Below are positions 60,723 to 64,000 of a DNA stretch of 64,000 bases, in pieces. Every line of letters starts with the position of its first letter. Position 1 is the stretch's first letter. The notes below the pieces were generated by a model, which did no database searches, had not been told where the DNA came from, and saw only the letters and a list, made by a program, of their open reading frames with translations. The stretch is from Pseudomonas brassicacearum. GTDB lineage: Bacteria; Pseudomonadota; Gammaproteobacteria; Pseudomonadales; Pseudomonadaceae. The translations under genes and the position numbers were made by a program. Where the stretch lies: positions 2,135,430-2,199,429 of the forward strand of contig NZ_CP007410.1 of NCBI RefSeq assembly GCF_000585995.1, written 5' to 3'.

Positions 60723-62018
60723 GTGAAGAAGAATAAGCTCCCACGTCGAATTGCAATGGGCATTGCCCTGGGCGTGCTGGTGGGTTGGGCGTGTCACCAT
60801 TTCGCAGGGAGCGAGCAAAGTGCCAAAGAGATAGCCGCTTATTTCTCGATGGTCACCGACATTTTCCTGCGCATGATCAAGATGATCATCGCGCCCCTGG
60901 TTTTCGCGACGCTGGTCGGTGGTATCGCCAGCATGGGCAATTCCCGTTCCGTAGGAAGAATTGGTGCCCGGGCGATGGCCTGGTTCGTCACTGCTTCAGT
61001 TGTGTCGCTGCTGATTGGGATGGGCCTGGTCAATCTGTTTCAACCCGGCGCCGGGCTGAATATGGACGTGGCCCAGCATGCAACGGCTGCCGTTCCAGTC
61101 AACACTGGCGATTTCAGTCTCAAGGCGTTCATTGGCCACGTGTTTCCTCGCAGCATTGCCGAGGCGATGGCCAACAATGAGATCCTTCAGATCGTGGTGT
61201 TCTCGCTGTTCTTCGGCTTCGCCCTGGCCGCTGTGAAACGGGCCGGTTATACCCGGATCACGGATTCCATCGAAGAGTTGGCGAAGGTGATGTTCAAGAT
61301 CACCGACTACGTGATGGCCTTCGCACCGATTGGGGTGTTTGCCGCCATCGCCTCGGCCATCACTACCCAGGGGCTTGGCTTGCTGGTGGATTACGGCAAG
61401 CTGATTGCCGAGTTCTATCTCGGGATCCTGATCCTGTGGGCGTTGTTGTTCGGTGCCGGCTACCTGTTTCTCGGGCGCTCCGTTTTCCACCTGGGCAAGC
61501 TCATTCGCGAGCCGATTCTCCTGGCCTTTTCGACCGCCAGCAGCGAGTCCGCCTACCCGAAAACCATTGAAGCGCTGGAGAAGTTCGGTGCACCAAAGCG
61601 CATCTCCAGCTTCGTGTTGCCCCTGGGTTATTCGTTCAACCTGGACGGCTCGATGATGTACCAGGCGTTCGCTATCCTGTTCATCGCCCAGGCCTACAAC
61701 ATTGACCTGAGTTTCACCCAGCAACTGCTGATTCTCCTGACGCTGATGATCACCAGCAAGGGCATGGCCGGTGTTGCTCGCGCTTCGGTCGTCGTGGTCG
61801 CGGCCACGCTGCCGATGTTCAATCTTCCCGAGGCGGGGCTGTTGTTGATCATCGGTATCGACCAGTTCCTGGACATGGCTCGCACGGCCACCAACGTGGT
61901 GGGCAACAGCATCGCGACGGCTGTGGTCGCCAAGTCCGAACCTCTGGAAGAAGCCGTTGAGGACGACGACGTACATTCCCCCGTTCGGCCTCGATCCGAA
62001 CCGGTTCCGGTTGCTTGA
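60723..62018 (+). CDS. Dicarboxylate/amino acid:cation symporter (DAACS family)
   Basis: 431 residues from a GTG start (GAGGACAGCACC before it). Eight membrane helices and two re-entrant hairpins: MIKMIIAPLVFATLVGGIAS, FSTASSESAYPKTIE (Ser-rich hairpin 1), FNLDGSMMYQAFAILFIA (NMDGT-like; Asn is kept, Thr is Ser), ITSKGMAGVARAS (hairpin 2). Between DctA and GltP types; aspartate, glutamate or a C4-dicarboxylate is likely. The racemase gene starts 10 bases downstream, which favours an acidic amino acid. Confidence 0.9.
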   Translation: MKKNKLPRRIAMGIALGVLVGWACHHFAGSEQSAKEIAAYFSMVTDIFLRMIKMIIAPLVFATLVGGIASMGNSRSVGRIGARAMAWFVTASVVSLLIGMGLVNLFQPGAGLNMDVAQHATAAVPVNTGDFSLKAFIGHVFPRSIAEAMANNEILQIVVFSLFFGFALAAVKRAGYTRITDSIEELAKVMFKITDYVMAFAPIGVFAAIASAITTQGLGLLVDYGKLIAEFYLGILILWALLFGAGYLFLGRSVFHLGKLIREPILLAFSTASSESAYPKTIEALEKFGAPKRISSFVLPLGYSFNLDGSMMYQAFAILFIAQAYNIDLSFTQQLLILLTLMITSKGMAGVARASVVVVAATLPMFNLPEAGLLLIIGIDQFLDMARTATNVVGNSIATAVVAKSEPLEEAVEDDDVHSPVRPRSEPVPVA

Positions 62019-62028
62019 GGAGAGGCTC

Positions 62029-63552
62029 ATGAAGGTGAAAGCGAAGTCGAGCCGCCAGGCTTCTGTTGTCCGCAAGCTGGGCATCGTCGGTGGGCTTGGG
62101 TCACTGGCCGGGGGCGATCTGTTCTACAAGTTGGTCAAGTCCCGAGCGGTACTCGAGGATCAAGGTCGCTACCACTTCCTCTTCGAGCAGCACCCGTTCA
62201 AGGACGTGCTGCTGCCCCTGGATCAAGGCGCGAACATGACGTCGCGCAAGTTCTATGTGTTCCAGGTGTGCAAGTCGTTCGAGGCAAGCGGTTTCGATGC
62301 GGTGATGCTGCCGTGCTTCGCCAGCCATACCTTTCGCGCTGAGATCCAGGAGGAACTGGGCATTCCGGTACTGGACATGATGGCCGCCTTGACCCGGCAC
62401 GTCCGCCATACGGTAGCGCCGCAGACGACGCTGGGGGTCATCGCCTCCGACTTCGTGCGCCATTGCGGCTTGTTCGAACGGCATCTCGGGCAACACTTCA
62501 AGATTGTCTACCCCGACGCTGATGCTCAATCGGGTTTGATGGAGGCCATGTACGGCCTCAACGGGATCAAGGACGGCCACTTGGAAGGCGTACCGCTTGA
62601 AGCGGTCTACCAGGCTTGCCTCTCGCTGCAGGCCCAAGGCGCAACGGTGATCCTGCCCGGCATGACCGAACTTTCCCTCGTCTGTGCCGACTTGCAGCGG
62701 CGCGGCATCACCGTGCTGGACATCAATGAGATTTACGCTGACTTCGCGACGCTGGATCATCATCAGCCCAGACGCCCGCCCTTCAAACTGGGCATCGTCG
62801 GCGGCATCGGGCCTGCCGCCACGGTGGATTTCATGGCCAAGGTGGTAGCCAATACGCCAGCGGGAAAGGATCAGGACCACATCAAGATGGTGGTCGAGCA
62901 AAATCCGCAGATACCGGACCGAACGGCCAACCTGCTTCGGGATGAAACCGATCCGACCCTGGCGCTGTACGCCACCTGCAAACGCCTTGAAAGCGCGGGT
63001 GCCAACGCCATCGCGATGCCCTGCAATACCGCCCATGCGTTCGTCGAGCGCATCCAGGCGCACCTGCGGGTGCCCATCGTGAACATGCTGACCGAGACGG
63101 TGGAGTGGATCGTGCACAGGTATGGTTCGGGCAAGACGATAGGGCTGCTGGCGACATCCGGTACTGTGCAAAGCCAGGTCTATCACCAGGCCGCGCGCCG
63201 CGCCGGACTCCAGATACTTACGCCCGGCGTCGATTATCAGGCGATAGTCATGGAGGCCATCTACGGGCCGCGCGGTATCAAGGCCGGTTTCACTCAAGGA
63301 CTCTGCAAGGAGCAACTGTTGCTGGCGGCCGAGCACCTGTGTGAGCTGGGGGCGGGAGTCCTGATTCTGGGGTGTACGGAGTTACCGCTGGTGCTCGACC
63401 ATTGCGAGGCGTTCGATATTAATGGGCATACCGTGGCCCTGGTCGACCCGACGACGATCCTGGCCCTGAAGTGCATCGCGTTGGCCGAGAAAACCGCAAA
63501 ACCAACGGACGTTCCGAAAGCCCTTTCGAGCGTTGCAACGCTTTCAATCTAA
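62029..63552 (+). CDS. Two-domain aspartate/glutamate racemase-like protein
   Basis: 507 residues, twice the length of a usual Asp/Glu racemase. Domain 1 (about 15-245) opens KLGIVGGLGSLAGGDLF, has Cys in MLPCFASHTF but Met in place of the second Cys (LPGMTELSL). Domain 2 (about 252-490) opens KLGIVGGIGPAATVDFM and has both catalytic Cys (MPCNTAHAF, LGCTELPLVL). So probably only domain 2 is a racemase. GAGGAGAGGCTC before ATG. It overlaps no gene but follows the symporter by 10 bases: uptake plus racemisation of an acidic amino acid is inferred. Confidence 0.86.
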   Translation: MKVKAKSSRQASVVRKLGIVGGLGSLAGGDLFYKLVKSRAVLEDQGRYHFLFEQHPFKDVLLPLDQGANMTSRKFYVFQVCKSFEASGFDAVMLPCFASHTFRAEIQEELGIPVLDMMAALTRHVRHTVAPQTTLGVIASDFVRHCGLFERHLGQHFKIVYPDADAQSGLMEAMYGLNGIKDGHLEGVPLEAVYQACLSLQAQGATVILPGMTELSLVCADLQRRGITVLDINEIYADFATLDHHQPRRPPFKLGIVGGIGPAATVDFMAKVVANTPAGKDQDHIKMVVEQNPQIPDRTANLLRDETDPTLALYATCKRLESAGANAIAMPCNTAHAFVERIQAHLRVPIVNMLTETVEWIVHRYGSGKTIGLLATSGTVQSQVYHQAARRAGLQILTPGVDYQAIVMEAIYGPRGIKAGFTQGLCKEQLLLAAEHLCELGAGVLILGCTELPLVLDHCEAFDINGHTVALVDPTTILALKCIALAEKTAKPTDVPKALSSVATLSI

Positions 63553-63560
63553 GGAAACGA

Positions 63561-63610
63561 ACCCTGTGGCGAGAGCGCTTACAAAAAACGCGCCGCGGCT
63601 CCCACAGGGT
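63561..63610. terminator. Hairpin from a decayed REP
   Basis: ACCCTGTGG / CCACAGGGT, nine perfect pairs, with REP-like GGCGAGAGCGC inside. It may end both converging transcripts; no U-tract. Confidence 0.5.
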
Positions 63611-63615
63611 TTGTA

Positions 63616-64000
63616 TCAGCCCAACTGCGGGGCAAACTCCACGACCGGCATTTGTCGCTTCATCAGCACTTCACCGTTGCGAATCGAGTAGAGCGGCAAC
63701 CCCTGGCTGCGGATCACTTCGTAATCACTGTCGGCCGACAGGATCAGCAGGTTCGCCGGGCGCCCGGGTTCCAGGCCATAGCGCTCGCCCAGGGCCATGG
63801 CCTTGGCGCTGTTGTCGGTGACCAGGTCGAGGGCGCTTTGCAGGTTGCGGTAGCCGAGCATGTGACAGATATGCAGCCCGGCTTCCAATACTCGCAGGAT
63901 GTTGCCGTTGCCCAGCGGATACCACGGATCGACGATGGAGTCCTGGCCAAAGCATACGTTCATGCCGGCTTCGAGCAGTTCATTGACCCGGGTGACGCCG
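63616..64000 (-). CDS. codA: Cytosine deaminase, C-terminal part
   Basis: 128 codons; the gene runs off the window's right edge, so the N-terminus is missing. Read from the edge: GVTRVNELLEAGMNVCFGQD, then SIVDPWYPLGNGNILRVLE, HMLGYRNLQSALDLVTDNSA and the closing strand GEVLMKRQMPVVEF. The Asp of FGQDSIVDPWYPLGN region is the fourth metal ligand of the amidohydrolase barrel. It converts cytosine to uracil. Convergent with the racemase gene. Confidence 0.85.
   Translation of the reverse strand, partial: GVTRVNELLEAGMNVCFGQDSIVDPWYPLGNGNILRVLEAGLHICHMLGYRNLQSALDLVTDNSAKAMALGERYGLEPGRPANLLILSADSDYEVIRSQGLPLYSIRNGEVLMKRQMPVVEFAPQLG

Overview
The window is chromosomal DNA from a Pseudomonas of the P. 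fluorescens group. The main evidence is gene order: uup-slt, fadBA, DUF1653-topA, lexA-sulA / psrA-nagZ-MTI phosphorylase, mfd-csiV, gap, apbE/sthA, lolCDE, queF, mlaA, rssB-STAS-tal-dusA all match the Pseudomonas backbone. The coding sequence is GC-rich, and two families of inverted REP doublets typical of fluorescent pseudomonads are scattered between genes. I see no rRNA, tRNA, CRISPR array, IS transposase or prophage.

Layout. 0-9 kb: pdxB, an MsbA-type ABC exporter, slt, uup, a universal stress protein. 9-21 kb: fatty-acid beta-oxidation (fadBA), topA, the SOS pair lexA-sulA with two LexA boxes, psrA with a perfect PsrA operator, nagZ and a methylthioinosine phosphorylase. 21-34 kb: mfd-csiV-SNF2 helicase, an N-terminally extended gap, an MFS transporter, apbE and sthA. 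The nqrABCDEF operon that lies between gap and apbE in P. aeruginosa is absent; an MFS gene bracketed by REP doublets sits there. 34-48 kb: glpQ-PilZ, lolC-lolD-lolE, a copper-type two-component system divergent from a cupredoxin with a cop box between them, queF, a degenerate HAD protein, mlaA, an RssB-like regulator-phosphatase with a STAS partner, tal, dusA.

From about 48.7 kb the window is accessory. It holds an AT-richer islet (63-residue orphan, lambda-type phosphatase), a Fic toxin with antitoxin, and a LexA-boxed operon of a radical-SAM protein and a TIGR03915-type protein. After these come a WG-repeat membrane protein, an exported isochorismatase-like hydrolase with a LysR regulator, a structured RNA leader before two small proteins, RcnR-RcnA nickel/cobalt efflux, a LysR / dicarboxylate-type symporter / two-domain racemase cluster, and the 3' end of codA.

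The strongest candidate for an undescribed system is the leader at 57562-57693. It can fold as a three-way junction (17-bp closing stem, UUCG hairpin, second hairpin) whose second loop is complementary over nine bases to the Shine-Dalgarno region of the small gene that follows. A second complementary pair reinforces this, and a partial upstream copy could compete for the same loop. This suggests an RNA switch that controls translation of small Pseudomonas proteins.
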